In this document: positions 55,708-64,000 of the stretch, piece after piece | Numbering within the stretch: position 1 is the stretch's first letter | Layout: every line of letters begins with the position of its first letter | Source: Caulobacter sp. CCUG 60055 | Lineage (GTDB): Bacteria; Pseudomonadota; Alphaproteobacteria; Caulobacterales; Caulobacteraceae | Reading direction: 5' to 3' | NCBI RefSeq assembly: GCF_022750545.1 | Contig: NZ_PUIC01000010.1 | Span: 100,548 to 164,547 of the forward strand | DNA length: 64,000 bases | The notes under the pieces: generated by a model | What the model saw: the letters and a program-made list of their open reading frames with translations, nothing else | Databases searched by the model: none | What the model was told of the DNA's origin: nothing | Position numbers and translations under genes: made by a program

Positions 55708-56746
55708 CGACCTGAAGGACCGCATCCGCGCCCAGGCGGCGACCCTGGGATTCGACGTCTGCGGCTTCGCCTCGGCCAGCGAGCCGTGGCCGGCGTCCGG
55801 GCGGCTGGCCGAATTCATCGAAAAGGGCCGGCACGGCGACATGGCCTGGATGGCCGAGACCGTCGAGCGGCGCGCCCACCCCCAGGCGATGTGGGCCGCG
55901 GCCCGCTCGGCCCTGGTGCTGGGCGTCAATTACGGCCCGGAGGTCGATCCCCTGGCGGCGCTGGAGGACCGCAGCCGCGCGGCGATCTCGGTCTACGCCC
56001 AGGGCGACGACTATCACGACGTCATCAAGAAGCGGCTCAAGGCGCTGGCCCGCTGGCTGGTCGAGGCCGAGGGCTGCGAGCTGAAGGTGTTCGTCGACAC
56101 CGCGCCGCTGATGGAGAAACCTCTGGCCCAGAAGGCCGGACTCGGCTGGCAGGGCAAGCACACCAACCTGGTGTCGCGGCGGTTCGGGTCATGGCTGTTC
56201 CTGGGGGCGATCCTGGTCACGCTGGAGATCGCGCCCGACGCGGCCGAGGGCGATCATTGCGGAGTCTGCCGGGCCTGCCTGGACATCTGCCCGACCGGGG
56301 CCTTCCCCGCGCCCTACCAGCTCGACGCCCGGGCGTGCATCTCCTACCTGACCATCGAGCACGCCGGGCCGGTGCCGCACCGCTACCGCGCCGCCCTCGG
56401 CAACCGCATCTACGGCTGCGACGACTGCCTGGCCGTCTGTCCCTGGAACAAGTTCGCCAAGGCGGGCCAGGAGGCCAAGCTGCAGGCGCGCCAGGTCCTG
56501 CGCGGCGCTTCGCTGGCCGAACTGGCGGTGTTGGATGACGCCGGCTTCCGGGCGTTGTTCTCCAAGAGCCCGATCAAGCGCATCGGCCGCGACCGCTTCG
56601 TGCGCAACGTGCTCTACGCCATCGGCAATTCCGGCGACCCGGCGCTGGCGGCCTCGGCGGCGACGCTGCTCGACGATCCGTCCGAGGTGGTGCGCGACGC
56701 GGCGCGCTGGGCGGTGGAGCGGCTGGAGCCCGCCGCTCAGGCGTAG
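55688..56746 (+). CDS. queG: Epoxyqueuosine reductase
   Basis: This 352-residue cobalamin-dependent enzyme makes queuosine from epoxyqueuosine in tRNA. Two [4Fe-4S] cluster regions are visible as [16 protein letters not shown] and [11 protein letters not shown] with cysteines between them (RACISY), and the [19 protein letters not shown] segment is typical. A HEAT-like tail follows. The ATG lies inside the fzlA end (20-base overlap), so the two are translationally linked. Its end overlaps the convergent epimerase gene by 10 bases. Confidence 0.95.
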   Translation: MTTSTSDDLKDRIRAQAATLGFDVCGFASASEPWPASGRLAEFIEKGRHGDMAWMAETVERRAHPQAMWAAARSALVLGVNYGPEVDPLAALEDRSRAAISVYAQGDDYHDVIKKRLKALARWLVEAEGCELKVFVDTAPLMEKPLAQKAGLGWQGKHTNLVSRRFGSWLFLGAILVTLEIAPDAAEGDHCGVCRACLDICPTGAFPAPYQLDARACISYLTIEHAGPVPHRYRAALGNRIYGCDDCLAVCPWNKFAKAGQEAKLQARQVLRGASLAELAVLDDAGFRALFSKSPIKRIGRDRFVRNVLYAIGNSGDPALAASAATLLDDPSEVVRDAARWAVERLEPAAQA

Positions 56747-57648
56747 TGGGCGACGTAGGCGTCCCAGAAGGCCGCCTCGGACCAGCCGTGGTCGGCCGGG
56801 TTCAGCGGCTCCAGATTGATCCTCGCCTCGGGCTCGTCGAAGGACTGGCTGTCGGCCAGGGTCAGGCGGCAGGCCAGGCCGGTGCGCGCCCGCGTCTCCT
56901 GCGCCATCCGCTCGAAGAACGCGCCCACGGGGCCGGCGTAGAACGAGGGTGACGGGTGCGCGCCCGAGCGGCCCTCGACGGCGTGCGCATAGGCCAGGGC
57001 CAGCAGGTCGACCGGCACGTTGTCGCGGACATAGAGCGGGTGGGAGACATGGATCGCCTCGCCCGCCGCCCAACCGCTCATCACCCGCCGCTGGAACGTC
57101 GGGCCCTCGTGCGGGCCGAACGGGTTGGGGATGACGAACTTGACGTAGTCCAATCCCGCCTTGGCCGCCTCGGCGGCCATGATCTCGGCGGTGCGCCGCT
57201 TGGAGGCGCCGTAGGGGCTGAAATCGGCCAGGGGTTCGGTTCCGCGGCCTTCGCCGCCCTCGAACACCGTGCCCGTGACCACCAGCCGCCGTCCGCCCGC
57301 AGCCTTCATGGCCTCCAGCGCCTGCGGCAGGCCGGCGGTGTTGGCGGCGACCGCGGCGTCGGCGTCGAAGCCCGGGCTCTTGTAGTCGGCGGTCTCCGCG
57401 CCGTGGCAGCACAGGACGTCGAACGGCCCTTCCGTCGCGATCAGGGCCAGGAAGGCGGCCGAGCCGAACGGCGCGGCCGGGACCAGGCGGGCGCGGCCTT
57501 CCAGCGCCGCGACGCGGCGACGGCGGATCGGGTCGTCATAGCCGCCGGCGGCGCGCAGGGGGGCGACGACCTCGTGCCCCTCCTCGGCCAGCGCATGGAC
57601 GAACCAGGCGCCGGTGAACGAGCTGGCGCCGGTCAGGAGAATGCGCAC
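56737..57648 (-). CDS. NAD-dependent epimerase/dehydratase
   Basis: This 303-residue extended short-chain dehydrogenase has the Rossmann loop [10 protein letters not shown] at about residues 6-15, the [10 protein letters not shown] motif with Tyr and Lys of the active site near residue 148, and a substrate region NPFGPHEGP. It likely acts on a nucleotide-linked sugar in surface glycan synthesis. The start is a GTG at 57648-57646 (VRILLTG), which overlaps the end of rfbC by 16 bases, so the pair is probably an operon rfbC-epimerase. The sugar is not identifiable. Confidence 0.85.
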   Translation of the reverse strand: MRILLTGASSFTGAWFVHALAEEGHEVVAPLRAAGGYDDPIRRRRVAALEGRARLVPAAPFGSAAFLALIATEGPFDVLCCHGAETADYKSPGFDADAAVAANTAGLPQALEAMKAAGGRRLVVTGTVFEGGEGRGTEPLADFSPYGASKRRTAEIMAAEAAKAGLDYVKFVIPNPFGPHEGPTFQRRVMSGWAAGEAIHVSHPLYVRDNVPVDLLALAYAHAVEGRSGAHPSPSFYAGPVGAFFERMAQETRARTGLACRLTLADSQSFDEPEARINLEPLNPADHGWSEAAFWDAYVAHYA

Positions 57649-58193
57649 GGCGCCAGCTCCGCAAGCTTGGGCCAGGCCGCGTCGCGGGCGTTCAGCCGCG
57701 CCCGGTCGGCGGGGAAGGGCCAGTCGATTCCCACGGCCGGGTCGTTCCAGGCGAGGCCGCCCTCGGCCTGAGGGGCGTAGTAGGCGCTGGCCTTGTAGAG
57801 CACGTCGCAATCGGGGGTCAGGGTGGCGTAGCCGTGGGCGAAGCCGGCGGGGATGTAGAGCTGGGCGCCGTTGTCGCGCGACAGCTCGGCCCCGACCCAG
57901 CGGCCATAGGTCGCCGAGCCTGGCCGCACGTCGACCGCCACGTCGAATATGGCGCCGCGACAGGCGCGGATCAGCTTGGCCTGGGCGTGCGGCCCGGTCT
58001 GGAAATGCAGGCCGCGCAGGGTGAAGGGCTCGGCGGTGAAGGCGTGGTTGTCCTGGACGAGCGCGACGTCGACGCCGGCCTCGGCCAAGGTGTCGGCGCG
58101 CCAGGTTTCGGAAAAGAACCCGCGCTCATCGCCAAACCGCTTCGGCGTGATAAGCAGCACCTCGGGGATCGCCAGCGGCGTGACAGTCGTCAT
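57633..58193 (-). CDS. rfbC: dTDP-4-dehydrorhamnose 3,5-epimerase family protein
   Basis: This 186-residue cupin epimerase has the family features ERGFFSETW near the N-terminus, LRGLHFQTGPHAQAKLIRACRG with the catalytic His, YIPAGFAHGY and the VLYKASAYYAPQAEGGLAWNDP stretch. It normally works after RmlB in dTDP-L-rhamnose synthesis; no rmlA, rmlB or rmlD is adjacent, so the substrate may be a related dTDP-sugar. Start ATG at 58193-58191. It is divergent from the glycosyltransferase 39 bases away and leads into the epimerase gene. Confidence 0.92.
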   Translation of the reverse strand: MTTVTPLAIPEVLLITPKRFGDERGFFSETWRADTLAEAGVDVALVQDNHAFTAEPFTLRGLHFQTGPHAQAKLIRACRGAIFDVAVDVRPGSATYGRWVGAELSRDNGAQLYIPAGFAHGYATLTPDCDVLYKASAYYAPQAEGGLAWNDPAVGIDWPFPADRARLNARDAAWPKLAELAPCAFS

Positions 58194-58232
58194 GGGGCCT
58201 TTACTGAACGCATTGGACTCATAAGGACCCGC

Positions 58233-59255
58233 ATGGCCCGCGCGTCGCAATCTGGCAAGATCGAAAGCGGCGAGCCGCTGATCAGCGTCGTCGTGGTCGC
58301 CTATCAGAGCGGCCCGACCCTGGGACGCTGCCTGGCCGCGCTCAAGGCGCAGACCTTCACGGACTTCGAGACCTTGCTGGTCGACAACGCCTCGACCGAC
58401 GGGGCCGCCGTGGCCGCCGCCGAGGCCGACCCGGCGATCCGGCTGCTGCGTTTCGAGGACAATCTCGGCTTCGCCGCCGGCAACAATCGCGCCGCCGAGC
58501 AGGCGCGCGGGCGTTGGCTGGTCCTGCTCAATCCGGACGCCTACGCCGAGTCCGACTGGCTGGAGCGCCTCGTCGCGGCCGCCGAGCGCCATCCGGGCGT
58601 CGCGTGCTTGGCCTCGCTGCAGCTCGACGCGGCCGACCCGACGCGGCTCGACGGGGCGGGCGACGTCATGACCTCGGCCGGCATCCCGTTCCGCGGCGGC
58701 TACGGCAAGGCGCGGCGGCCGTTGGAGGACGGCGAGGTGTTCTCGGCCTGCGGCGCGGCGATGATGATCGACCGCCGCCTGTTCCTGGAGATCGGCGGCT
58801 TCGACGAACGGTTCTTCTGCTATTGCGAGGACGTCGACCTCGGTTATCGCCTGCGCCTGCTCGGCCACGCCACGGTGCTGGCGGCCGACGCGGTGGTCAG
58901 CCATGTGGGGTCGGCCACCCTGGGGGTTCGTTCCGATTTCGCGGTGTTCCACGGCAGCCGCAACCGGGTATGGACCTTCGTCAAGAACACTCCGCCGCTG
59001 CTTCTGTGGCTGACCGCCCCGTTGCACGCCGCCGTGACGGCGGGCCTGCTGCTGCTGGGCCTGAAGCGCGGCCTGACGCGGGTGACCTGGCGAGGCGTCC
59101 GCGCCGCGCTCGGCGACCTGGGGCCGGCCTTGGCGGCCCGCCGGGAGCTGCAGGCGCGGCGCAAGGCGGACAGCGGCCGCATCCTGCGGGTGATGGCCTG
59201 GGACCCGGTGGCCTTCTTCGGTCGCCGGGTCGTCTTGCGGTCGATCCGCGGCTGA
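58233..59255 (+). CDS. Glycosyltransferase family 2
   Basis: This 340-residue GT-A enzyme has the nucleotide-sugar binding LVDNASTDGA near residue 50, the LLNPDAYAESDWLERL segment with the metal-binding Asp, and the catalytic-region motif CYCEDVDLGYRLRLLG near 208-223. It resembles rhamnosyltransferase-like GT2 proteins acting on LPS or capsule. The C-terminus has a weak hydrophobic stretch at about residues 249-271 that may anchor it to the membrane. Next to rfbC and an epimerase, a dTDP-sugar donor is a reasonable guess. An AAGGA site precedes the ATG. Confidence 0.9.
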   Translation: MARASQSGKIESGEPLISVVVVAYQSGPTLGRCLAALKAQTFTDFETLLVDNASTDGAAVAAAEADPAIRLLRFEDNLGFAAGNNRAAEQARGRWLVLLNPDAYAESDWLERLVAAAERHPGVACLASLQLDAADPTRLDGAGDVMTSAGIPFRGGYGKARRPLEDGEVFSACGAAMMIDRRLFLEIGGFDERFFCYCEDVDLGYRLRLLGHATVLAADAVVSHVGSATLGVRSDFAVFHGSRNRVWTFVKNTPPLLLWLTAPLHAAVTAGLLLLGLKRGLTRVTWRGVRAALGDLGPALAARRELQARRKADSGRILRVMAWDPVAFFGRRVVLRSIRG

Positions 59256-59261
59256 ACGAAA

Positions 59262-60431
59262 TCAGGCGCGCAAGGCCTCGATCAGCCGGGCCATGAAGGC
59301 GGCGCCGCGCTGCATCTGGCTGATCTCGACATATTCGTCGGGCTGGTGGGCCTGGTCGATCGAGCCGGGACCGCAGATGACGGTCGAGAAGCCGGCCTGC
59401 TGGAACTGGCCGGCCTCGGCGGCGTAGGCGACCACGCGGCCGGGGCCGTTGTCGCCGGCCAGCCGCCGGGCCAACGCCTCGGCCGCGCCCTCGGGCTCGG
59501 GCGCGAGGGGCGGGGTCATCGAGCGGGTTTCGACCCGCACGCCGGCCTCGGGGGCGCGGGCCTTCAGCTCGGCGTCGAGGGCTTCGGCCTGGGCGAAGAA
59601 CCCACCGAGCAGGGCCGTGGGGTCGAGGCCGGGCGGCGTGCGCAGGTCGAACAGGAAGACGCATTCGCGGGCCAGGATGTTGACCGCCGTGCCGCCGTTG
59701 ATCTGGCCGACGGTCAGGCTGGCGCCCTTGGGCAGGAAGGGCGAGGCGGGGTCGGCCTCGCGCTCCAGCCGCGCCGACAACTCGGCGAGGCTGCTCAGCA
59801 GGCGGATCGCCGCCATATTGGCCGAGACGCCCAGATGGGTGAGGCTGGAATGGGCCTCGCGCCCGGTGACCGTCACCCGGAACGAGGCGATGCCCTTGTG
59901 GCCCTGCACGGCGACCATGTCGGTCGGCTCGCCGACGATCACCGCCGCCGGGCGGGGCAGGCTGGCCCCGATCTCGCGGATCAGGTCGGGCGCGCCCAGG
60001 CAGCCGACCTCCTCGTCATAGGAGAAGGCCAGGTGCGCGGGCCGGGCCAGGGGGCGGGCGACCAGGTCCGGGACCGCCGCCAGGGCCAGGGCCAGGAAGC
60101 CCTTCATGTCGCAGGTTCCCCGGCCGTACAGCCGGCCGTCGCGCTCGGTCAGCACGAACGGGTCGCTGGTCCAGGGCTGGCCGTCGACCGGCACCACGTC
60201 GGTGTGGCCCGACAGGACGACGCCGCCTTCGACCGCCGGGCCGATGCTGGCCAGCAGGTTGGCCTTGGCGCCGTCGGGGCTGACCACGCGCCGGCTGGAC
60301 ACGCCTTGCCGGGCCAGGAGGTCCTCGACGAAGGCGATCAGGTCGAGGTTCGACAGGCGGGAGGTGGTGTCGAAGGCGACCAGCCTGGCCAGCAGGTCGA
60401 CGGCGCGCTCGGCGAGGGCTTCGGTGCTCAT
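59262..60431 (-). CDS. argE: Acetylornithine deacetylase
   Basis: This 389-residue M20-family zinc hydrolase removes acetate from N-acetylornithine in arginine synthesis. Metal ligands and catalytic residues are visible as His76 and Asp78 (SGHTDVVPVDG), Asp109 (YGRGTCDMKG) and Glu140-Glu141 (SYDEEVGCLGAPD), and the dimerisation domain follows. Other M20 peptidases are similar; the ArgE call rests on overall length and the GTCDMKGFLAL pattern. Start ATG at 60431-60429. It converges with the glycosyltransferase across six bases. Confidence 0.85.
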   Translation of the reverse strand: MSTEALAERAVDLLARLVAFDTTSRLSNLDLIAFVEDLLARQGVSSRRVVSPDGAKANLLASIGPAVEGGVVLSGHTDVVPVDGQPWTSDPFVLTERDGRLYGRGTCDMKGFLALALAAVPDLVARPLARPAHLAFSYDEEVGCLGAPDLIREIGASLPRPAAVIVGEPTDMVAVQGHKGIASFRVTVTGREAHSSLTHLGVSANMAAIRLLSSLAELSARLEREADPASPFLPKGASLTVGQINGGTAVNILARECVFLFDLRTPPGLDPTALLGGFFAQAEALDAELKARAPEAGVRVETRSMTPPLAPEPEGAAEALARRLAGDNGPGRVVAYAAEAGQFQQAGFSTVICGPGSIDQAHQPDEYVEISQMQRGAAFMARLIEALRA

Positions 60432-60494
60432 GGGCTAGAGCTTAGCCCGGCCAGGCGATCAACCCAATGGCGACGGCGCATCCTCGGCGAGGCG

Positions 60495-61175
60495 CTATGG
60501 AGCGCCGGCGTCCTTGGCGTCCGGCGCGTCCGGCTCGGCGGTCCTGTACTGGACGAACGAGATGACGTTCCCGTCGGGATCGCGGATCTGGAAGTCGAGA
60601 CCGCCCCAGGCCTGCTGGACGAGCCGCTGGGCGAACGCCGCCCCGCGTCCCTCGATCTCGGCGAACAGGGCCTTGACGTTGGAGACCGCGACGGTCGCCA
60701 GGATCAGCGAGGTCTCCCGCTGGGCGAGATCGGCGAAATTGGGCGCGCCGACCAGTCTCAGGTGCAGGCAGGCGCCGTCGCGGGACACTGAGCCGTAGAA
60801 GGGCGGACGGCCATGGAGGAAGTCGATGTCGAAGCCCAGGCGCTCGCCATAGAACCGGGCCGCCGCGGCGACGTCGCGGACGAAAAGGATCGGCGTGGCG
60901 TTGAGCAGGCGAGGCAAGGAAGGCGGCGGCGCGGGCCGGGCGGCGGGCGCGGTCTCGAGCGCCCGCTTCAGCTCCGACCAGTCCGCGTATCCCGCCTCGA
61001 CCGCGACGATCTCCTGGGCGACGGCGAGCGGCATCGGCTGTTCCAGCGCCTCGATATCGCTCAGGTGGTGAAAGCGCGGCAGCAGGCGGACCTTGCCGCC
61101 CACGGAATGGTTGCGCTCGCGACGCCAGCGCATCAGCAGCTTGGCTCGCTTCCGATAGGTCTCGATCGTCGTCAT
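60495..61175 (-). CDS. VOC family protein with an N-terminal helical domain
   Basis: The 226 residues contain a glyoxalase/bleomycin-resistance-type VOC module from about residue 88 (TPILFVRDVAAAARFYGERLGFDI) to about 212 (FQIRDPDGNVISFVQY). The first 75 residues are different: KRAKLLMRWRRERNH, then LAVAQEIVAVEAGYADWSELKRAL, which resembles the small helical domain found in front of some glyoxalase-related proteins. It could bind a drug or metabolite, or be a regulator; the substrate is unknown. It stands alone, 63 bases before the end of the argE promoter side, with no terminator seen. Confidence 0.75.
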   Translation of the reverse strand: MTTIETYRKRAKLLMRWRRERNHSVGGKVRLLPRFHHLSDIEALEQPMPLAVAQEIVAVEAGYADWSELKRALETAPAARPAPPPSLPRLLNATPILFVRDVAAAARFYGERLGFDIDFLHGRPPFYGSVSRDGACLHLRLVGAPNFADLAQRETSLILATVAVSNVKALFAEIEGRGAAFAQRLVQQAWGGLDFQIRDPDGNVISFVQYRTAEPDAPDAKDAGAP

Positions 61176-61367
61176 GATGCACGCTCCGGCTGGAATTCAG
61201 CGGGCGGGCCAAGCCCTTCCGGCGGTGTCGCCGATGCATCCCGTAGAGCGCGTGGCTGAGTATCCCGGCGTGTGCGTCATCGTCAACGGCGGGCGGCGAT
61301 CTCCCGGCCCCTGGCCAACCGCAACTGCAACACTATCTGTTCCTCGAAGGATGAAACGGAGCCGACG

Positions 61368-62003
61368 ATGATCACCCTCTACACCTGGAGCACGCCCAAC
61401 GGCCGCAAGATCTCGATCCTGCTGGAGGAGCTGGGCCTGCCCTACGAGGTCAGGCCGGTGAACATCGGCAAGGACGAGCAGTTCGACCCGGCCTTCCTGG
61501 CGATCGCGCCTAACAACAAGATCCCCGCCATTGTCGACCATGACGCCGAGGGCGGCCCGCTGTCGCTGTTCGAGAGCGGCGCCATCCTGACCTATCTCGC
61601 CGACAAGACCGGCCGTTTCCTGGCCCCGTCGGGCCCGGCCCGCTGGCGGACGCTGGAATGGCTGTTCTGGCAGGTGGGCGGCCTGGGGCCGATGCTGGGT
61701 CAGCTCGGCTATTTCGCCGGCCGGGCGCCGGAGAAGCTGCCGCTGGCGATCGGCCGGTTCAGCGACGAGGCCCGCCGTCTGCTGGGCGTGATGGAGACCC
61801 GGCTCGCGGCCTCGCCCTATCTGGGCGGCGAGGACTACACCATCGCCGACATCGCCAGCTACGCCTGGACGCTGGGCGCCTCGACCCTGTTGCGCAAGGC
61901 CGCGCCGGAGATCTGGGGCGACCTGCCGGCGGTGGAGCGTTGGCTGGCGACCCTGGGCGAGCGGCCGGCCGTGCAGCGCGGCATGGCCGTTCCGGCCGTC
62001 TAG
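61368..62003 (+). CDS. Glutathione S-transferase, YfcG/disulfide-bond oxidoreductase-like
   Basis: This 211-residue GST has a thioredoxin-fold N-terminus (MITLYTWSTPNGRKISILLEE split by its first strand), the cis-Pro/glutathione signature NNKIPAIVD near 51-59 and LFESGAILTYLADK near 67-80, then an all-helical domain. The TPNGRK region resembles the nu-class YfcG group that reduces disulfides with glutathione. Start ATG 61368; the codon at 61272 has no site. Its TAG shares CTAG with the convergent mannose-1-phosphate guanylyltransferase. Confidence 0.88.
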   Translation: MITLYTWSTPNGRKISILLEELGLPYEVRPVNIGKDEQFDPAFLAIAPNNKIPAIVDHDAEGGPLSLFESGAILTYLADKTGRFLAPSGPARWRTLEWLFWQVGGLGPMLGQLGYFAGRAPEKLPLAIGRFSDEARRLLGVMETRLAASPYLGGEDYTIADIASYAWTLGASTLLRKAAPEIWGDLPAVERWLATLGERPAVQRGMAVPAV

Positions 62004-63289
62004 GCGGCGCCGGGGGCGGTGCGGCTGGTGGTGATGACCGCCGCGCCGCCGGGCGCGTGGACCGTTGTCGCGCGATCCAGCCGGGCGAAGCCTTCGCCGT
62101 CGAACGCCAGGCCGTCGACGGCGCCCGACAGGAGCTGGACGATCCCCGCCGGCAGTTCGGCGTCGATCCCAGGGCGCAGCCGCCACAGGCGCACCTCGGT
62201 CCCGGCCTCCGAAAAGACCGGCGCGTCGACACGGCCGCCAGCGGCCGCGCCCAGCGCGTCGACCAGGCCGCGCACCTGCTGGGCCTGGTCGCGCGGACAG
62301 ATCAGCAGACCACCGGCCTCGGCGACGATGACCAGGTCGCTGACGCCGGCCACCGCCACGGCCGGGCCGTCGGAGCGGACCAGCAGGCCGCGGGCGTCGC
62401 GCGTGGCGACCGGGCCGGCGAGCACGTTGCCGTCGGCGTCCTTGGCGGCGGCCGCCCAGATGGCGTCCCAGGCGCCGAGGTCGGACCATTCGAAGCGAGA
62501 TTCGACCACGGCGGCCTTCTGGGTCTTCTCCATCAGCGCATAGTCGATCGAGCGCCGGGGCGCGGCGGCGAACGCCTGGCGATCCAGCAGGACGAGGTCG
62601 CCCGTCCGCGCGGCGCCGGCCATGGCCGCCCGCGCCGCGGCGGCCATGGCCGGATCGAAGCGTTCCAGTTCGGCGAGCAGCACCTCGGCGCGGAAGGCCA
62701 GATTGCCGCTGTTCCACAACAGGCCTTCGGCGACATAGGCCCGGGCGCGATCGAGATCGGGTTTCTCGACAAAGGCCGAGACCCGCCGCACGCCGGCTGC
62801 CAGGGGCTCGGCGGGGCGGATGTAGCCATAGGCGGTGGCCGGTCCGGTGGGGCGCACGCCGAAGGTGACGATCAGGTCGTCGTCGCCAGCCGCCTGGACC
62901 GCCGCGGCCACGGCCCCGGAAAAGTCCGCGTCGCCGGCGATGTGGTGGTCGCTGGCCATCATCAGGGCGACGGCGTCCGGCGTTTCGGCGGCGATCAGCG
63001 CCGCCGCCGCCGCGATCGCCGGCCCGGAATCGCGGCCTTCAGGTTCGACGACGAAGCGGGCCGTGCGCCCGAGGGCGGCGGCCTGGGCTTGAGTCTCGGC
63101 CAGCATCGCCTGGCCGGTGACCACGATCGGCGGCAGGGCGTCGGCGATCAGGTCGAGCCGCAACAGGGTCTGCTGGTAGAGCGAGCGGTCGCCCAGGATG
63201 CTCAGGAACGGCTTGGGCTTGTCGGGCCGCGACGCCGGCCAGAGCCGCACGCCGCCGCCGCCGCACAGGATCACGGGTTGAACCTTCAT
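62000..63289 (-). CDS. manC: Mannose-1-phosphate guanylyltransferase
   Basis: This 429-residue enzyme would make GDP-mannose for surface glycans. The nucleotide-binding signature at the N-terminus is CGGGGVRLWPASRPDKPKPF, slightly different from the usual GGSGTRLWPLSR (Thr changed to Val), and VEKPDLDRARAYV plus FAFRA-like NLAFRAEVLL follow. The length includes a C-terminal region after residue 330 that is smaller than the isomerase half of bifunctional ManC-type enzymes, so only the transferase function is inferred. Start ATG at 63289-63287. It pairs with the surface-sugar genes upstream in function, not in operon. Confidence 0.87.
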   Translation of the reverse strand: MKVQPVILCGGGGVRLWPASRPDKPKPFLSILGDRSLYQQTLLRLDLIADALPPIVVTGQAMLAETQAQAAALGRTARFVVEPEGRDSGPAIAAAAALIAAETPDAVALMMASDHHIAGDADFSGAVAAAVQAAGDDDLIVTFGVRPTGPATAYGYIRPAEPLAAGVRRVSAFVEKPDLDRARAYVAEGLLWNSGNLAFRAEVLLAELERFDPAMAAAARAAMAGAARTGDLVLLDRQAFAAAPRRSIDYALMEKTQKAAVVESRFEWSDLGAWDAIWAAAAKDADGNVLAGPVATRDARGLLVRSDGPAVAVAGVSDLVIVAEAGGLLICPRDQAQQVRGLVDALGAAAGGRVDAPVFSEAGTEVRLWRLRPGIDAELPAGIVQLLSGAVDGLAFDGEGFARLDRATTVHAPGGAAVITTSRTAPGAA

Positions 63290-63413
63290 CCGCGCCTAGT
63301 GCCACAGCCTCGTGGCAGGGTCGAGCGCGTGCGCGGCGACGGCCGCCGCGAGCTAGGCGCGTGGCGCGAGAATCCCGTTCAGCCCGGCCGTCTTTCGGGC
63401 TAGGAGGACGGCC

Positions 63414-64000
63414 ATGTCGGCCATCTCGATGATCCTCACCCTTTCCTGCCCGGACAAGCCCGGCATCGTCGCCCGCGTCTCGACCTTCCTGTTCGAGCGC
63501 GGCTGCAACATCCTCGACGCCCAGCAATACGACGACGAGGAGACCGACCGCTTCTTCATGCGCGTGGTGTTCGCCCCCGACGGCGCCGGGCTGGAGGCGC
63601 TGCGCGAGGCGTTCGCGGCGCTGGCCGCCGACTACGGCATGGACTGGACGATCCGCCCGCGCGCGGCGCGGCGCAAGGTGCTGATCCTGGCCTCCAAGTT
63701 CGACCATTGCCTGGCCGACCTCGTCTATCGCTGGCGGATCGGCGAGCTGCCGATGGACATCGTCGCCGTGGTCTCGAACCACGCCGCCGAAACCTACGCC
63801 CATGTCGATCTCGGCGGTCTTGTCCTGCACCACCTGCCGGTCAGCCGCGAGACCAAGCTGGAACAGGAGGCGGCGCTGTGGGCGCTGGTCCAGGAGACCG
63901 GGGCCGAGCTGGTGATCCTCGCCCGCTACATGCAGGTGCTGTCGGACGGGCTGGCCGCCAAGCTGGCCGGCCGTTGCATCAACATCCACCATTCCTTCCT
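63414..64000 (+). CDS. purU: Formyltetrahydrofolate deformylase, N-terminal part
   Basis: The gene is cut by the window end; 195 residues are visible. It opens with an ACT domain (MSAISMILTLSCPDKPGIVARVS split at its first strand) and continues with the formyltransferase-like domain from about residue 85 (RKVLILASKFDHCLADLVYRW), including VSNHA, the catalytic region ILARYMQVLS and INIHHSFL at the edge. PurU hydrolyses 10-formyl-THF to formate and THF, feeding purine synthesis. The start is ATG 63414 with TAGGAGGAC upstream. The hydrolase's C-terminal part lies outside. Confidence 0.95.
   Translation, partial: MSAISMILTLSCPDKPGIVARVSTFLFERGCNILDAQQYDDEETDRFFMRVVFAPDGAGLEALREAFAALAADYGMDWTIRPRAARRKVLILASKFDHCLADLVYRWRIGELPMDIVAVVSNHAAETYAHVDLGGLVLHHLPVSRETKLEQEAALWALVQETGAELVILARYMQVLSDGLAAKLAGRCINIHHSF

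Overview
The window is about 70 % G+C, gene-dense and free of phage, IS or CRISPR sequence. Gene content points to an alphaproteobacterium of the Caulobacterales, most likely a Phenylobacterium or Caulobacter relative. The evidence is an FzlA-like cell-division protein beside queG, an ihfB-rpsA-cmk-aroA-TIGR02300 block, an rnd-lptC-lptA-lptB / rpoN-hpf-ptsN block with DUF1150 and Hsp20 genes, an addB-addA pair without the RecBCD arrangement, and peptidoglycan-recycling genes amgK-murU. The taxonomic call is inferred from gene content only.

Layout. 1-2000: end of a CDP-alcohol phosphatidyltransferase, then a [2Fe-2S] ferredoxin and its FAD reductase. 2051-5442: succinate dehydrogenase operon sdhCDAB, reverse strand. 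5661-8085: orphan receiver protein, zapE, thioredoxin-like membrane protein and a small membrane protein. 8222-18271: a tightly overlapping forward run of acyltransferase, tsaE, amgK, murU, addB and addA, followed by trxA. 18326-23430: reverse block folC, accD, trpA, trpB, trpF. 23520-25515: opgG/D-like gene and mscL. 25616-29945: reverse ihfB, rpsA, cmk, aroA. 30078-31973: TIGR02300 zinc-ribbon acidic protein, tRNA-Ala(GGC), a decayed acyltransferase-3 tail, hsp20 and DUF1150. 32007-38125: nitrogen-PTS ptsN, hpf, rpoN, a GreA-like gene on the other strand, then the LPS export genes lptB, lptA, lptC and a short RNase D. 38534-41219: DUF1801 gene, tRNA-Leu(CAG), NDUFA9-like protein and uppP. 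41452-47462: gltD-gltB glutamate synthase. 47604-53870: hybrid histidine kinase, bestrophin-like membrane protein, TPR/Asp-hydroxylase, and a divergent pair of citrate synthase paralogues, one carrying a DNA-binding domain. 53976-64000: CDF metal exporter, fzlA-queG, nucleotide-sugar and glycosyltransferase genes, argE, a VOC protein, a GST, a mannose-1-phosphate guanylyltransferase and the start of purU.

How the parts fit. Several operons use ATGA, GTGA or TGATG stop/start overlaps, so translational coupling is common. Envelope biogenesis recurs: amgK-murU and uppP for cell-wall precursors, lptABC for LPS transport, opgG for periplasmic glucans, rfbC/epimerase/GT2/manC for surface sugars. 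Central metabolism is represented by sdh, citrate synthases, gltBD and trp genes.

The least ordinary locus is the divergent citrate synthase pair at 51541-53870. A helix-turn-helix/citrate synthase fusion with intact catalytic residues faces a paralogue whose catalytic Asp is Glu, and three helically phased ATTGA repeats lie between them. Other points of interest are four convergent gene pairs that share one CTAG as both stop codons, three palindromic or repeated operator candidates, an AccD without its zinc-ribbon cysteines, and an acyltransferase remnant behind tRNA-Ala. No calculation or database search was run; family names rest on recognised motifs.
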